This document shows, piece by piece, positions 13,910-31,300 of a stretch of DNA of 64,000 nucleotides. The notes below the pieces were generated by a model. That model did no database searches and was not told the DNA's origin. It worked only from the letters and a program-made list of their open reading frames with translations. The position numbers were made by a program, and so were the translations under genes. Positions within the stretch are counted from its first letter, which is position 1. Every line of letters starts with the position of its first letter. Origin of the DNA: Dipetalonema caudispina (taxonomy: Eukaryota; Nematoda; Chromadorea; Rhabditida; Onchocercidae); NCBI GenBank assembly GCA_013365325.1, contig JABVXV010000115.1:105972-169971 (forward strand), given 5' to 3'.

Positions 13910-16096
13910 GCAGTAGTTTGCTTAAATGGTAGTGACACACTGATCCATGAATGTACATATGCAGACGGACTGATTGACCATACTTGGCTTATTTTGAAAT
14001 GTGAAATTCATAGGGGTATAGTGACAAGATTAGCAATTCCGTTTCGAATGATCTATAGTTGATTTGGGAACATCTTTGATGAATAATGAATGAGAAGGGT
14101 TGAAGGTTAGGAAGTTCTGGATGAGGCTGTCCACTCATGTACCACGTCATTGGCTTATAAATTGGGGAAGCATTGCTTTCAAAGAAGTGAGATATATAAG
14201 TCACTCGGCAGTCAATTTTAAAGAATTTTAGAAAATTCCCCACAAAATCGCTTTTGGAATCTGATAGAAAACATTGCCATAACATTTCGAATTGAGGAGA
14301 GTTTCATAAAACTAAAGTGAAGGTTGAAATTGATAAATGCGACAAGTAAGCATCTCTGTAATGACTATAATGTTTTTGCTGATGATAGCAGTAGCACAAG
14401 GAAAAGAATGGTTACTGATAGGATGAATTCTGATTTAAATGTTGTAGAGATGTCTTTTACAAGATGCTAATCACGCGATTCTTTCAATGATTCTGGCGCT
14501 TGGAATCAGCTTTGGAAACGTTCCAAATTACAATTAAGAAATTTTGTTAGGTAATGTAAACAGCTTCTTTTGTCATAAATAAAACTATTTGGAAATTTTT
14601 TCAACTCCTATGATCTGCTATTACATAATTTTCTTAACATGAAATTTCCATACAAGAAATAATGCTATGATTTGAAAGACACTACAAATTGCCAAATGAT
14701 GTATATTAAAACCAAAAAAGTTTGATAAGTTTTTGTGTCCTTTGGTTTGTTAAATGTATTAGCTAAATTACTTGAGTGCTAATTCATAAAAAATCTCTAG
14801 CCTTATTTAGGGCCCAAGAGTCCAGGATTTTGAATGACTTTATTCAATTTTCAGTTTTTCCAAACATTTATGTTCCAAGATGTTTCTCCTCGCTTATCCA
14901 GTTTCTTTTTCCTGTTTTTGGCATCTAAGATTTTGCATTATTTATGGCTTTCGAGCATTGAAATTTCAAGTTTACTGCTTCTGGACAAATTATAAACGCT
15001 TCCTCATATTTTGCCATTTTGATTCTCTTACTTGTACTGCATTAAAAAAAAGCATCCACTTCATCATTAAATGGATCCGTTTTTGATTACCAATGAATTT
15101 CCAGTCTTGTCCAAAAATTAGGAAATAAAAGCATTAAAATTGATATTTCAACTTCAGTGACATTTTGAAGGAGTAGAATTTCTAATTACACCTTCAGTAT
15201 AAACTAGACATATTTTTTTCCAATTTTTTAATTATATGCGTGATCAATCTTTTCATGAGTTTATCAATATCAGGTGGTCCCAATCTTTCAATAATAACAT
15301 GGATGTTCATTAAGAGTAGAGATCACTGATTAGCTTATCCTGAACTAATGTTCATTGTTCATTTACAAATGTTATAAACACTCCTGTAAGACGACTAGCT
15401 AAGTTTATATTGCTTTAAAGTAGTGTGAAAAAGTAAGAGCATGCACGTCTTTCTTTTTTAAAATTAAGTTAAGAGAAATAGAAATTTAAGAAATGTCATT
15501 GTAATCCTGCTACCACGAAATGTCAAAGAATATTTTTCGATATAATTTTGAGGGATAGGGCAAATTTTGACTCAATTTACATTTAATAAATAATACAATC
15601 TAGATGGCGTAATTCACAAAAGCATTGACTCCAAAGGTGGACGAATCAGTACCGATCCCTTGCACATCAAAATCTGAAGAACTCTTCCCAGAATTTGTAG
15701 TATATATTGGTCAAAAAATATTGCCTAGGTAATTAATACTATCGAGCTTGATATATCCGAACTTCAGACGTCTAAAGAAGCCTAGTAAATCCTGACTGAT
15801 AGAAATTTGAAATGTTGAAAATTGAAAGTATGATTTACGAATGACCATTTCGTGAAATTAATGGGGAAATCCGAAAAAAGTTTTACAAAATTGTCGGAAA
15901 CAAAATAATGAGCAACTGTATAATTTTTCTTGTAGAAAACTGAAATTTTCGGCTTTTTTCAAACATTGAATGACAAAAGTTTTTAATTAATCGTAATTCC
16001 AAGCAATAATGTGTTATTTTTTCTTGAAGCTTCACCACTAAATTTTTGATCTTTTTCTACAACTACAGCGTAATATCTAAAAATAAACATTTTTTT
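13910..16096. other. Upstream flank of the candidate exon; no supported gene
   Basis: The first 400 bp are moderately GC-rich and hold a 98-codon ATG-initiated open frame on the minus strand (13989-14285) with no recognised domain. This could be promoter or 5' leader of the 13.6-13.9 kb exon. The remainder is AT-rich and I see no gene in it. Confidence 0.4.
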
Positions 16097-16274
16097 TTAA
16101 TGGTCTGAACTAATACTAATATTGATTTTGAAATTTACAGCTTTCTTTTTATCGCAGCCACTGTTGTTTACTTCTGAATTGAAAATGACGTATGTTGGTT
16201 GTTGTTCGAAGACTTTTTCATCTCCTACTTTACTACTTACATTTTCGTTAATAACTTCAGGATTAGTCACTTCT
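16097..16274 (-). CDS. Possible alternative C-terminal exon of CaMKK
   Basis: A minus-strand open frame ends in TAA at 16097-16099. It has a good acceptor (CTTCAG) just before 16274 and a second AG before 16280. Codon use looks natural, and the 58-residue peptide is rich in Glu, Lys, Asn and Ser (for example VINENVSSKVGDEK). The acceptor needs two bases from the preceding exon. The CAA|GTAAAC donor overlapping the CaMKK stop codon supplies exactly that (exon end 18817). Joined, it would replace the terminal Lys of the short form with a hydrophilic tail. I see no nearby AATAAA on this strand, which weakens the case. It could instead belong to another gene. Confidence 0.35.
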
Positions 16275-18072
16275 CTGAAGCTTTCAGAAATCATATGAAA
16301 AACATTGATCTTTATGTAATCTTTTGATGAAGTAAAAAAGCAGAAAGAATTTAAAGTGTAGCTTTTACATATATTTCAGATCATATCTTCTGCAAATTCA
16401 TTGCTAAAGATGCAAAAGAATCTGAATACTTTCTAATAAAATTTATAACTACCCTATATCTCCCTAAAATTTAAGTATTGTTTTGTAGTCTGAAAAATTA
16501 AATTTGATTTGTTGTTTGATTTTTCCTTCTTCCCTATAATTTGTTTAAATTATTAATTTTCTTAGCATTTTGTTGCCAGTAAATTTTTTCGCTTGAAATT
16601 ATGAATTATGCGGACGTAAGGATTAGTTATCAAAAAAAAAAAACTAGAGGGAATAAATTGCATAAATATATAAGATTCACTAATAGGTTAAGTTGGGAAT
16701 AAGTAAAATGTAATCTTGTTTATAAAACTGTGTAAGAAAAGATTTCAAAAAAAAAAAAAAAAAAAAAATGAAATCCTTATTTTTATGAAGTGTCAAAACT
16801 ACTAGTTTTTTGCTCTTCAGTTCCAATTTTTTGCTCTCTCAAAGTTCAATATATTTTTTGTCACCAAAATCTTTGCATTAATGATAAATGAAATGTTTAA
16901 TTTTTGATGATATTTGAGATCTCGCATGCAAGCAGTTATTAAAATACGCATTTTATTAAGTAATCAAATAAATCGATTTATGATTGTTAATTTGATCATA
17001 TGATTTGCTTTATTGTAAACTTAATTCATGATTAATTCATAAAAATGAAGAAGTCCGATCTAAAGTCCTCCTTTTTGTTATATGTTGCTAAATAATACGA
17101 TTACAATTGAACCACAAAGTATGATCCAACTAAGTTATAATACACTTCATTTAACTGTTCTGTTTATATCAAATTCAACTGATTCATTACTTTTTACATT
17201 CAGTGTAAATTTCTAAAGTTGAAATTTTGGAAAATTATTTGAACTTCAGCACTGATGTCAAATGTCAAAATAACTTTCTGATGTCAGTTTTCACCTTATA
17301 CTTGGTCCATACATTAGGAAAAATTATTTGCGTTTACATAAATAACAATTTGACCGCAAACATTACTTTCCATCATTCAACACTGGCACTATCAAGAAAC
17401 AATCAGATTAATATTGATTATGAGCAAATCATGGTTGATAGTGAGTATTGATTGATTGCAATTCACCATTTGAGATCATCATCCCATACATATATTCATT
17501 GCACATGGCAATTGAGGAAGCAATTGTAAGGGTGTTGAGTTGCTAACAGTTAAAGTTTCAAATTTAAATTTTAAAACAATCAAAATTTGAACAGTTTTAT
17601 GGTTAAGAGCTAGAAAATGGCAAATTTAGGATGGCGCAGCTTGGATAGATATTTCTAAGGTTATGCCACCTTTAATGTTACCATTATAATTTTATGATAA
17701 ACGGTCAGTTTAGATCATGATTGCTGATAGCTTCTAGATCGACACTTGACTTTGTACCATAAAAAATGCAAACAATCTGCGCTTCATTTTACTTCCATAC
17801 CTACACATGTATTAAAATTCTGAGACATCTCGTACATTTCAAAAAATTTTTAATGTTTTCAATAATTATTAAATCATCCATGAAGCTGTTGGCCGTTGAT
17901 GACCATTTTTGTTGGTCATCCAAACATTATATCATTTCCAGTTGAACGATGTGAGTAATTTAACACCGTTATATTATCACTATTTTAACATAACATTTAT
18001 CAACATAAATTTCTTAAATGTTGAATTTTCATTCTTCAAATATGAAAAAGCAAAAAAGTGACATGAAATTGA

Positions 18073-18256
18073 TCAAAACCATTTGCGAGTAGTTTGGTGG
18101 CTCACAGTCTTACCAACGCTATCACTTATGGTTGGGTCAATTTTTTCAACATTCAGCGATAAATTCTTCGTTTCCTCATTCAACATGTCTATCGATCTGA
18201 AATTTGGCTGATAAATCGCATTATGCAAATGAAGAATAAGATCTCTATCCAATCCA
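18073..18256 (-). CDS. Possible alternative C-terminal exon of CaMKK
   Basis: This minus-strand exon candidate starts after AACAG at 18257 and runs 60 codons to TGA at 18073. It takes two bases from the previous exon, matching the cryptic donor at 18817/18816 that overlaps the CaMKK stop. The residues are hydrophilic (for example NEETKNLSLNVEKI). An internal GTTG|GTAAGA donor could continue the transcript to a further exon in phase 1. The acceptor is weak, with little pyrimidine tract. A better acceptor (TATTTTTAG) about 40 bases upstream would give a stop after three codons. Confidence 0.3.
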
Positions 18257-18679
18257 CTGTTCACAAACATTCACCAATCAATTCTTCAGATTTTTCTAAA
18301 AATACTTATTTCTAATGAATAATCTAGCTTGTCCAGCTAGCATTTGTAGCAAACTTTGCATCACAATTTAAAAAATCTTTTGGCGAATTTATTTTGTTAA
18401 ATTTAATAATCTAACATTGTTGGAACGTGATGCAATGTAATGCTGATGCTGATGAATTGTAAAATTAAAAGAAAATTTAGATCATAGTGAAATTTCAAAG
18501 TTCTATGTTTAGGAATGCGTTGAAAAGAAACAAACTTGTAACTACAGACCTAATAATCTTTTGATCATGCTGACCAATCAACAATGAATCGCTTTCTACC
18601 TTTCGTAAGCTACTCTTCTTCACAGCCCTGAATTAAATAATTCGTATATTTCGGCACTATTATCACAATAGAAATGATA

Positions 18680-18685
18680 TTTATT
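18680..18685 (-). terminator. Poly(A) signal AATAAA for CaMKK
   Basis: An AATAAA hexamer on the minus strand lies about 130 nt past the CaMKK stop codon at 18813. It supports the short 386-aa form ending there, with a 3' untranslated region of roughly 150 nt. Confidence 0.55.
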
Positions 18686-18812
18686 GATTGATAGCTATCA
18701 ATGAGAGATGAGTGAACTTTGTATCCAAATGTAGAATCGACCAATTCAATTTTAAATATAATTCACGTAATTATATCCTCATTAAATTTTGTGAAAATCT
18801 GAAAGAAACAGT

Positions 18813-22306
<3,494 letters not shown>

Positions 22307-25300
22307 TAGAATTATGCAAATATGTTCTGATTGATAAAGTTACCATCAAGGAAGAAGCAATTCGCTGGCAATATTAATATTTTTTCTATTGAGAATTTCG
22401 ATAGGCATTATATTAGTCAAAACAATTTTAGTCCAACATCATTTTTTAGTCAATCAAATTTGTTCCATTCATTTGGAACAGAATCGGAAGCGAATCATAA
22501 ATCCATTCGAAATGGGAATTTATCAGTAAAAACGAATAAGGTGCAACATCAATTGCTGTGAATATGAAATTATTTGAAAAGATTGATAAAAATCGATCAA
22601 TTAACAAATGACTATCGTAAATTAAATAGTTCACAGACTTCACATTAATTTACTGCACGCTTGAATGCTTTTTTATTTTCCGCCAAAAAGTAAGTTAGGA
22701 AATTTCACTCAAAATATTTCCTTGAAACTTTGCTGATAAAAAACTGATAAAAAATACACAGAAAATAAGCGGCAATAATTTATGAAACAACCATATAAAT
22801 GAAACAAATTATTGGACGGATTTAGAAGTAAAATAAATTAGTTAGTAGTTTATATTGTAAAAAGAATAGGAATCCCTAGCACTTTAATGGATTACAAATT
22901 AACGAGGACATAAAAATTCCGAAGATTGAAGCTATTAAAGAGGTAGCTGTATTGCATATGTTGAAATATTGAAATTATAGCTCCAATATGACGGAAAGGG
23001 AATTTGTGGAATTCAAAAAAAAGGAAGTATTTTAGGAATAATATAAATTAAAAGCAAAATAGATATTATCTTGTCATCTACGAAATAATTTTCCTACAAA
23101 TAAGTGCTTTAGACATTTCAAATATTGAGTGAGTGAAAATTTTAATTAAATGCATAATTCAGTTGAATGAATGTAATGGTAAATTAACAACAGAGATTAT
23201 TTTGCTAACACACAGCAGAAATATGTAATACTATCAGGACGAAATTTTTTGAATGCTTTTTCAAATAACGGAAAAAATATATTTCCCATAGGATTATTCT
23301 CGACTTTTCTCGATTACGATAGATGTGAGTTTCAATACTCGAGAGAGAAAGAATTCCAAACAGGTTGTGCACAATATTTTAAATAATTGTTTTTAAATGA
23401 AGGATAAAGAGTATCAGATTGAAATGAAAACAAACTTTATGATCATTATTGGTAGATAAGTTTATTGTGATAATAAAACGGGAAGAATAGCAATAGCAAT
23501 AGCAATAAGAATAGTAATAAATAATAATGATAATAACAACTTTGTATGGATCGATCTTCTGTTTTTCAAAAAAGGATAGTTATCAATTGTTATTGAAAGT
23601 ATTTTGTGCTAAGTTTAACGAAATTGCAAGAAAAAAAAGAAGAATTCGTCAGCTATAGTGTTTATTTAAAACTGATCTTAATGAAATTAATATTTAGTTC
23701 AGGATGATGATGTAAGTTTTAAGTATAACAATACTAGTACTCTATATCTAATGATATTTTCATTCCTATCTAGATTGAAGCAGAAGTGATCTCAAAGCTA
23801 ATGATAGAAAATTCAATTTTGGACTAATTTTGATTGAATAAACTTCACTTGCTATGGGTAAAATGGAAAGAATGAGCAACAATTTCTTTTCCATTATTAT
23901 GTTACTCATTTAAAAAAATTTTATAAAATTACGTCATTTGCTGAGATGCTTTAGATTTTAAATACTTTGTAATTGATTGAGGAAAACTAATGATGAAAGC
24001 ATAAAGCAATTAATGAAATATTCAGATAATTGACATTGAAACATAAAATATTGAAAGATAATTTAGAAATGCTAAAAAAGAAAATTAAAAATTAATTTTA
24101 GGAAATTCTAAACATTTTTTTTAAATGATTGACATGATGATGGGGAAAAAATTGCTCTTTCTTTTTGTTTTTATCTGCAGCAAATGGAAATTATTCAATT
24201 AAATCAGATAGTATGAAATATTCAGACCAAAATATTTCAATTCTATGAAAAAATGCCAAAACCATATGCAAATCTTGAGAAATAAATGCCAAAAGAAACG
24301 GTATGACATATACATAGAAGGTTCAACATATTGATATCGATTAAGATCGGAAAATATGTCGAATAAACATAATGATTTAAAAATAGCCCTAATATTCATC
24401 GTATAATGTGATATTTTAGAAGAACAGGACAGTAGCGATATTGGCCAGATGGACCTAATGTTATTACTGCGGTGCAACTTCGATCACAGACTATATGAAT
24501 AGATGAATATATGACCTAAAATAAACAAATTCGTCCATTGCATAGTTCCAAGATCTCAAACGTAAGCATAATTAATCGCAGTCTCAAAATAAATAGAATT
24601 ATGCTACGCGAAAAATATTTTAATAAATAAATTTCTTTCTTTAAATCTACTAACCCACCAACTAATCAAATTCCTAATTTAATTCAGTTTTTTCATTTAC
24701 TTGTTTTTCTAAATTTCTGCAATTTTATATTGGAGTGCATCACGGCTAAAAGGTAGGAATCAATTAATAATTCATTGTTTATTACTTTTAAAAAGCTATA
24801 ATTTCTCCGAAATATCACAATCTTTAATACCAAAATTCACATATCAATTCTTTGAAAGGGAAATTTCTATATCTGAAATCTGTATTCGTACATTTTAGCA
24901 AATTATTACAATGATACATGGACCATCTAAAGCCAACAAATGATACATAGCATACATTTAAATAGGATATCAATCAAATCTTAAGGCTAATCGATAATTG
25001 ATACATATCTCCTATGTATATCCCAGTATTAAATGCATATTTTGCATATTTCCGATTTTCAACATTAATTTCACTTCAGGATTTCACATGATGCTATAAC
25101 AGAGGTGGACATCTGTTTTAATGCTTGAAAAATATCTAACTTTTTCAATTGATTCAGCAAAATCGATTAACAATTTTAGTATATTTTCAACCATTTATAG
25201 CATATAACAAAAGAAATAGATTAGGTTAGTAAAAAAGCACTTTTATGAGTGTAAATTACATAAATTAAAATGTACTTGAATAAACTTAAATCATATTGCC

Positions 25301-28300
25301 TTTAAATAAATAATAGAAATTACAAATAGTGTGTGAAAAGGACAGAAAAGAATTGAATCGAAATCGATCATTTCAATGACCGGTAATATTCAGGGAAAAT
25401 GAAAATGCCCACTGAAAATGTAAAGGATTTTTCAGAAATTCTTTTCATAATTGATGGATAAATTTGGTGTCTCTAAGCTCATGACATAACCAATTATGTC
25501 AATTTAAATGAGAGTTATCAAAATCTGATGACATATCGATAGGATTTTAAGTACTGAAATGCATAATTTGAAACGATTTTTTAATTCCAATTATATGTTT
25601 ATCAAAAAAGATTGAATTATCAATTATCATAATTTCGCCAAGAAAGAAAAATCTCTCCTTCATTTTCAATAAAGTGATGAACGATAGTTATCTTCTCTTC
25701 CAGTGATTACTTTTATTCCGAAATTAAGCAAAATACAGCCATTGAGCAATTTTAAACGAATTTAGGAATCATTTTTATGCAAAATCGTCCAGATATATAC
25801 ATCTTTCTTATAAATAAGCAATCTACGATTCGTTGCAAAGAGCAACAGCGATTTGCTACTGGTCAGCATGATTTTTGTCCGATTTTTGTCTCGTATTTAC
25901 TCTTTACACTAATCATTATCCTCTATAGCCATAGAAATTTAATTTACTTATAGCTTTTTCATTTTGTTTACACCTATGCATACGTCAAAAATGCTAATAA
26001 AGTTCCAAATATAACCGAAAATTTTAGGAAAAAACTTCTGATAAGTGGAGGAAATTTTTAATTTAGGAATTAGATTCTAAAATTATCAAATATGAAAAAA
26101 TTTTTGCGAATTCAGATAGAGAATTATTCTTTTTAAAAAAAAAGAAAAAAAAATCGGACAAAGGAAATTTATTCACAAAGATGTAATCAATCATAAGTTT
26201 TGATTGGATGATTTCCTTTGGCTTCAAACAATGCATATAAATAAAATAGGAGATAGAAGTATTTTTGAATGAGAAAGAATGCGATAATGAAGTAAGTATC
26301 TTCCTTTTAATTTTAAAAAATTTGCAGGAAACTTTTCTGATGAACACGAAGAAAAAAAATTGTGTAATTTGATTTAAAATGCTTTTCCAATCAATTAAGG
26401 AAGGCGAAAGGGTAAAAAGGAGTGAAATTTGGCCAATTTCTAAAAATTCAATTTCACAACTACCCTTTTTGGATAATAAAAGGAATTGCATTTTTTTTTT
26501 CCTCCTAATCTCTTCGTCTTATACAAATTTGAGCTAATCTGAGAAAAGTATTATAAGAAAATTTCGATCTGTTAATTATTCGTTTAAACTAATCAGAATT
26601 TCAACTTTTATCCTCTCGCAAAAAAAGGAAATTGTTGAGTACCTTTATGAATCTCTATAACATAAAATTAGCTTACGTTATTCATATTTATCGTATTCTG
26701 CAAACAAAAGTCGAGCGATTTTTATGGCGATTGTTGTACGAGCGGAAAACACTGTGAAGATAAATAAGGAGACATTGAATAAATACCTAAGAAGTTAATA
26801 ACCATGTAGTGTTCTCGAACTCAAAAAGGAATTGCAACAATGCTGGAGAAATTTCAGCAAATTTTATAATACCAGTTTAAATTTAAGTTTTCGGTGAATT
26901 TACTTTCCATATGCTTATTCAACAAATCAATGGACATTAAATTGGTGAAAATTTCATTTTATTAGTAATGTCGGAATGAGCAAAGTATCAAAAATGTAAA
27001 TCTTGGAGCATTCAAATCATATTCCATTCAAGTATCTCTAAGCAAAAATCGAAATATCAAATATCAGAAGAACAGAATTATTTCTAGCAAGCGATTATAA
27101 TTTATTGTGGAGAAATTATTACCAAATCTAAAAATAAACGTTACCTTGGAAATTAGGTTTAGAGTAAATGACTAATTCATCGATTTTGAATATGAAACAT
27201 ACAAACGGAATGGAGTGTTGCCGGACCGGTTAAAGTTAAAATTTAACAGCGTATTTCTCATTTTATCTTTGAGAAGGTAAAAAAAAAGATTTTAATGTAA
27301 CATATTTTTGGCATTTATGCAAAATTGATTAGGCTATAAATAACAGAACCTTAGCTTCGCATTTGCATTTTCGTTGGTTATCAAATTTTAAAATTCCAAA
27401 GCCATCGAGAAATTGAACGCCATATTTCAGAATTATAAAAAAACGATAATTCTTAAAAACTTCTACAATTATTTCTATTTCCTTTTGCCAAAAAGTTGTA
27501 TCTTAATGTATGCTATTTATTCGAAATTAAAGAAACGGAAAATTAAGCGGCAGAATTTCAAAGCACTAAAGTGCAAAATGGTAAATCCATTTCCATTTCC
27601 ATTTTTTCCCATTCAAGTGGAAAATAACTAATCAATTAGGGAGAGAAACTCTCTTTTCGTTTTCCGTTCTCCTCTCTTACTCTTTCTGTTTACCATAGTA
27701 CAAATGGATAAGCGTAAAAATCTAATGAGATTTAACTTAACTACTCAATTCTATTTGCTTAGTAATCCACAAAACATTGCACATACAAATAATCCTTAAA
27801 TCGAAATGAAATGATAATTCAAAAGAAAAGGAAAGTAAAAAGTAATATGATCAGTTTAGACAAACAAAAAAAGTAGTAAATGATAATGAAGCAATTCTTT
27901 TCTGTTCATTGATCTCACTTTCATTCGGAACAAAAATCAGTTCATAACTAAGTTTTACATTTTCTGCTTAATTTAAAGTTAACGTAATTATAGCTAATAA
28001 ATTGCACTGTTCATTTATAATGATTGCTATTTCTCCTAGGGCGATAACGATTTGTTATTTTAGGACAGTTTTCAGTTTTATGCTACTGATAAGATCGAAT
28101 TTCACATTAAACATATACTCTCTTAAAATCTCTTCTAAAAGTTAATATTTAAAATCAAAATTCCGAATTCGGTATTAGAAAGTTTTTCTTTTAAAGTTTA
28201 AAATTTTTATTGCAACTTCTTTCGAAAACTGCGAAATATCGTTTTTGAAAAATCTTCGAAAAAAAAGTGCAGTAAAAGTTGCTCTAAGTTTATGAAAATT

Positions 28301-31300
28301 TTTGTCGACTAAATTCGCAAAATTAATTCGATTAGCGGACCTTAACGAAAATGCCTTTCAATGCATCATCGATTTCACAATAATTTTGTTGTTTGATGTT
28401 TCTTTTTTATTTTTGCAGAGCGTACGCATATAATAAATCTATCATTAAATCAGATGAAGAACAAAATTGTCAACAAGTGTGTCGTACTTATTGTTATTAG
28501 GCGACATTAGTCGTTTAAATTTTATTTCAGCTCATTTGAGCCATTTAAATTAAATTATGTTGTATTATTCTGTATGAACAAGACAAATGAGTTACTAGTA
28601 GACAGAATTAAAGAACACATTTCGAATATGTGTCACGTTAGTGATCCCGTACATTTCAGAAATTATGTAAATTACGTGACAGTCGTGTTTCAACATATTA
28701 ATATCACGTCAAATTGACAAAAATTTTAGCAATGCTTATTAATTCACTTATTAATCTCTGCTTCTTATCTTGTAGAAATTTTTTCTTTCTTGAAATTTAT
28801 TTCTTCAAGCTGCTATTTTGAGGACAAGAAAAGTTCAGTTAAGTTATTCAATCGTGTTGTTATGCAAGTGAGATAATGCAGTTAGTACATGAAGATTTTA
28901 TGCAGACATGCTTTCACTTCAACCTAAAATGTTAAGTAGCTGTTCCACAAATAATTGAGCCTAGCGATATATCTTTAAAGCCTCATATTACGATCACTGA
29001 AGCACTTAAAGTGAATACTTGAGTCCTTACCAACCTTATTCCAATGAATTAAAATCGAACCATCAAAATTTATGAATTTTTCTGTCTTTTTTATCTCAAT
29101 GAATTTTTGTTCCAAAGAAAAAATTCGAAATAGAAGATGAAATCGATGATTGAAATTATGAACTGGAATTGGGAAATCAATATGATTCCAAACTACTTGG
29201 ACTAAATAACATGAAAGCTGGAATCAATTCGTATTTGATATGCGGTATTGATGGATGTTAATCGATAATACGATTTGGAGAGTTCAAAATTTATTGCATT
29301 TCATATTCTAATACAATGCTTGAGATCATTTTAGGGAAATTTATAGGATGCAAAGAAAATGGAAGGGAGATAGTTTTCTTAAATTTCTTTCTTTTACAAC
29401 TGATTTAATGAAATAAAGCAAATGATTTGAATAGTTAGCCTGAGTTCTAAAAGTACATTCTTGGCCTTATCCGTATCTTGCGCTTATCTGTTCAAATGAA
29501 AATGCCATAATATAATGTTTGAAATTAGAGGAAATTTACTGCATTAACAATGATGAATTATAATTAAGTACTTAAAGGACAAATAAGGCAAGATTATTTC
29601 AACTTTGAAAAATCTTGCACAATAAGCATTTTAAAGATGTTTCTACTTGCTAATGATACGATTTATATCACAACGCATATATTTCGTTATAATTATTATT
29701 AAAGATGATTGTGATTTAAATTAAGGGGAAAAATTAATAGCATTGAGAACAATTTTCAAGCAAAATTGAAATAGTTCTTTGATTGATAAACTAAGAACAA
29801 AATCTGAGATCATTTTTTTTTTTCGAAAAAAAAAAAAAAACGCATTGTGTCAAGATTGTTCCCTAGGATTGGAATGAAAAAAGTTATCAGTGTGAATTTC
29901 ATTTCAGGTCGTACTTAGTTCTAAGTATAAATTTCAGAAATAAGCCATGTCATAGGAAAAAATTGACGATATAGTTAGTGCATGAGGAAAAGAAAATAAT
30001 CTAGAATTGAAAAATAGATCTAACATATATACTCCAAACAATTATCGTGACATTTTCAGGAAGTATCGATAAAATGATTGGAAGAAAACATCGCGAAATA
30101 ATCGTTGACTTGGAAAAGAGAGTGAACTTAAAAGAGTTGTCAAATATGAACTTTCTATGACAACAAACAAACGTTTAAAATGGTTACCATAGTTACTTTT
30201 AGAGATGCACATTAAATTGTTAGCAAAATAGAACAGAAAAGGGAAACCATCCGATAATGCAATTTAATTGAAATATTATTGACTTTTCATTCCAATTTTT
30301 TGATAACAAAAGAAATTTTTTACTTCAGAAGAGAAATTATAAGTCCATTGACTATAAAAGTATTTATTGAATAAAAGAAAAAAAAAAATTCCAATTACCT
30401 ATTATCCATTACTTATAGTATATTAGAATTAACGATTCTAACAAGTCCTTTGTTGACAAATTATGGAAATCCTATTCTTTTTAACGCATGAATAAATAAT
30501 TTCTTGCCTTAATTATTCAACATTCTTTAAAAATGATTTTCAAAACAAGAAAACTAGATATATCTTCTCCAAAAGTTTTTCGCTGATGACTGTACCAATG
30601 ATCGGAAGTATCAGATGTTTCTTTTTGCAGATGATGTAATATTTTTTCCTGAACTTTGAGCATTTTAATTAAATGGAAATAGCTGTAGCATGAAGTTAAT
30701 TATTTTCAGAATTCATAGACTGATTAAAATAAATAAATGAATAATAATTCTTTTATGAATTCAATTTAAAGAACAAAACGAAACATCTTTTTCTTCCATA
30801 TATCTTGAAATTTTATGGAATCATTTTACTATAAAATTGAAAATATACAATTTATATGAATGAATAAATGTAACTCAATGTCAAGGATGGATAGACTCCC
30901 TAACTTTGAATTGTGAATTGATCGCTCTTCTTCCCCACAAAATATTTGAGTCATTTACGTCAGATACTACCCATAAGCGAAATATTTCTCTCATTTTTAT
31001 TTATAGTTAAATACATATAGCATGTGTTATCGAAATCTATTGGATAATATCTCGGACTATCCAAAAAATTTCTCATATTGTTGTCTCTCAAATTTACACT
31101 TCTATAGTTTGTAAAAACAATAAAATATTTATTTTTGCTAATAAAACAAAATTTGAAAAAGCAATTGGCGTAAAATGTTCTTTTTATTTGCTAAGACCAT
31201 AGTGAGGAAGAAATGAAAAGAGAGAGAGAGAGAAAGAGATTTGAAGGGGAATGAAAAAAAGAACAGATAAAGGGAAGGTACAATTCTTCTAATTATTATA

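Noticed and set aside
24199..24477. 92-codon minus-strand hydrophobic frame
   Set aside because: No splice signals or family resemblance; typical of AT-rich non-coding DNA.
26063..26491. 142-codon minus-strand frame, the longest in the window
   Set aside because: Composition is Phe/Lys/Ile homopolymer-driven (T and A runs), with no domain, no splice context and no GC rise.
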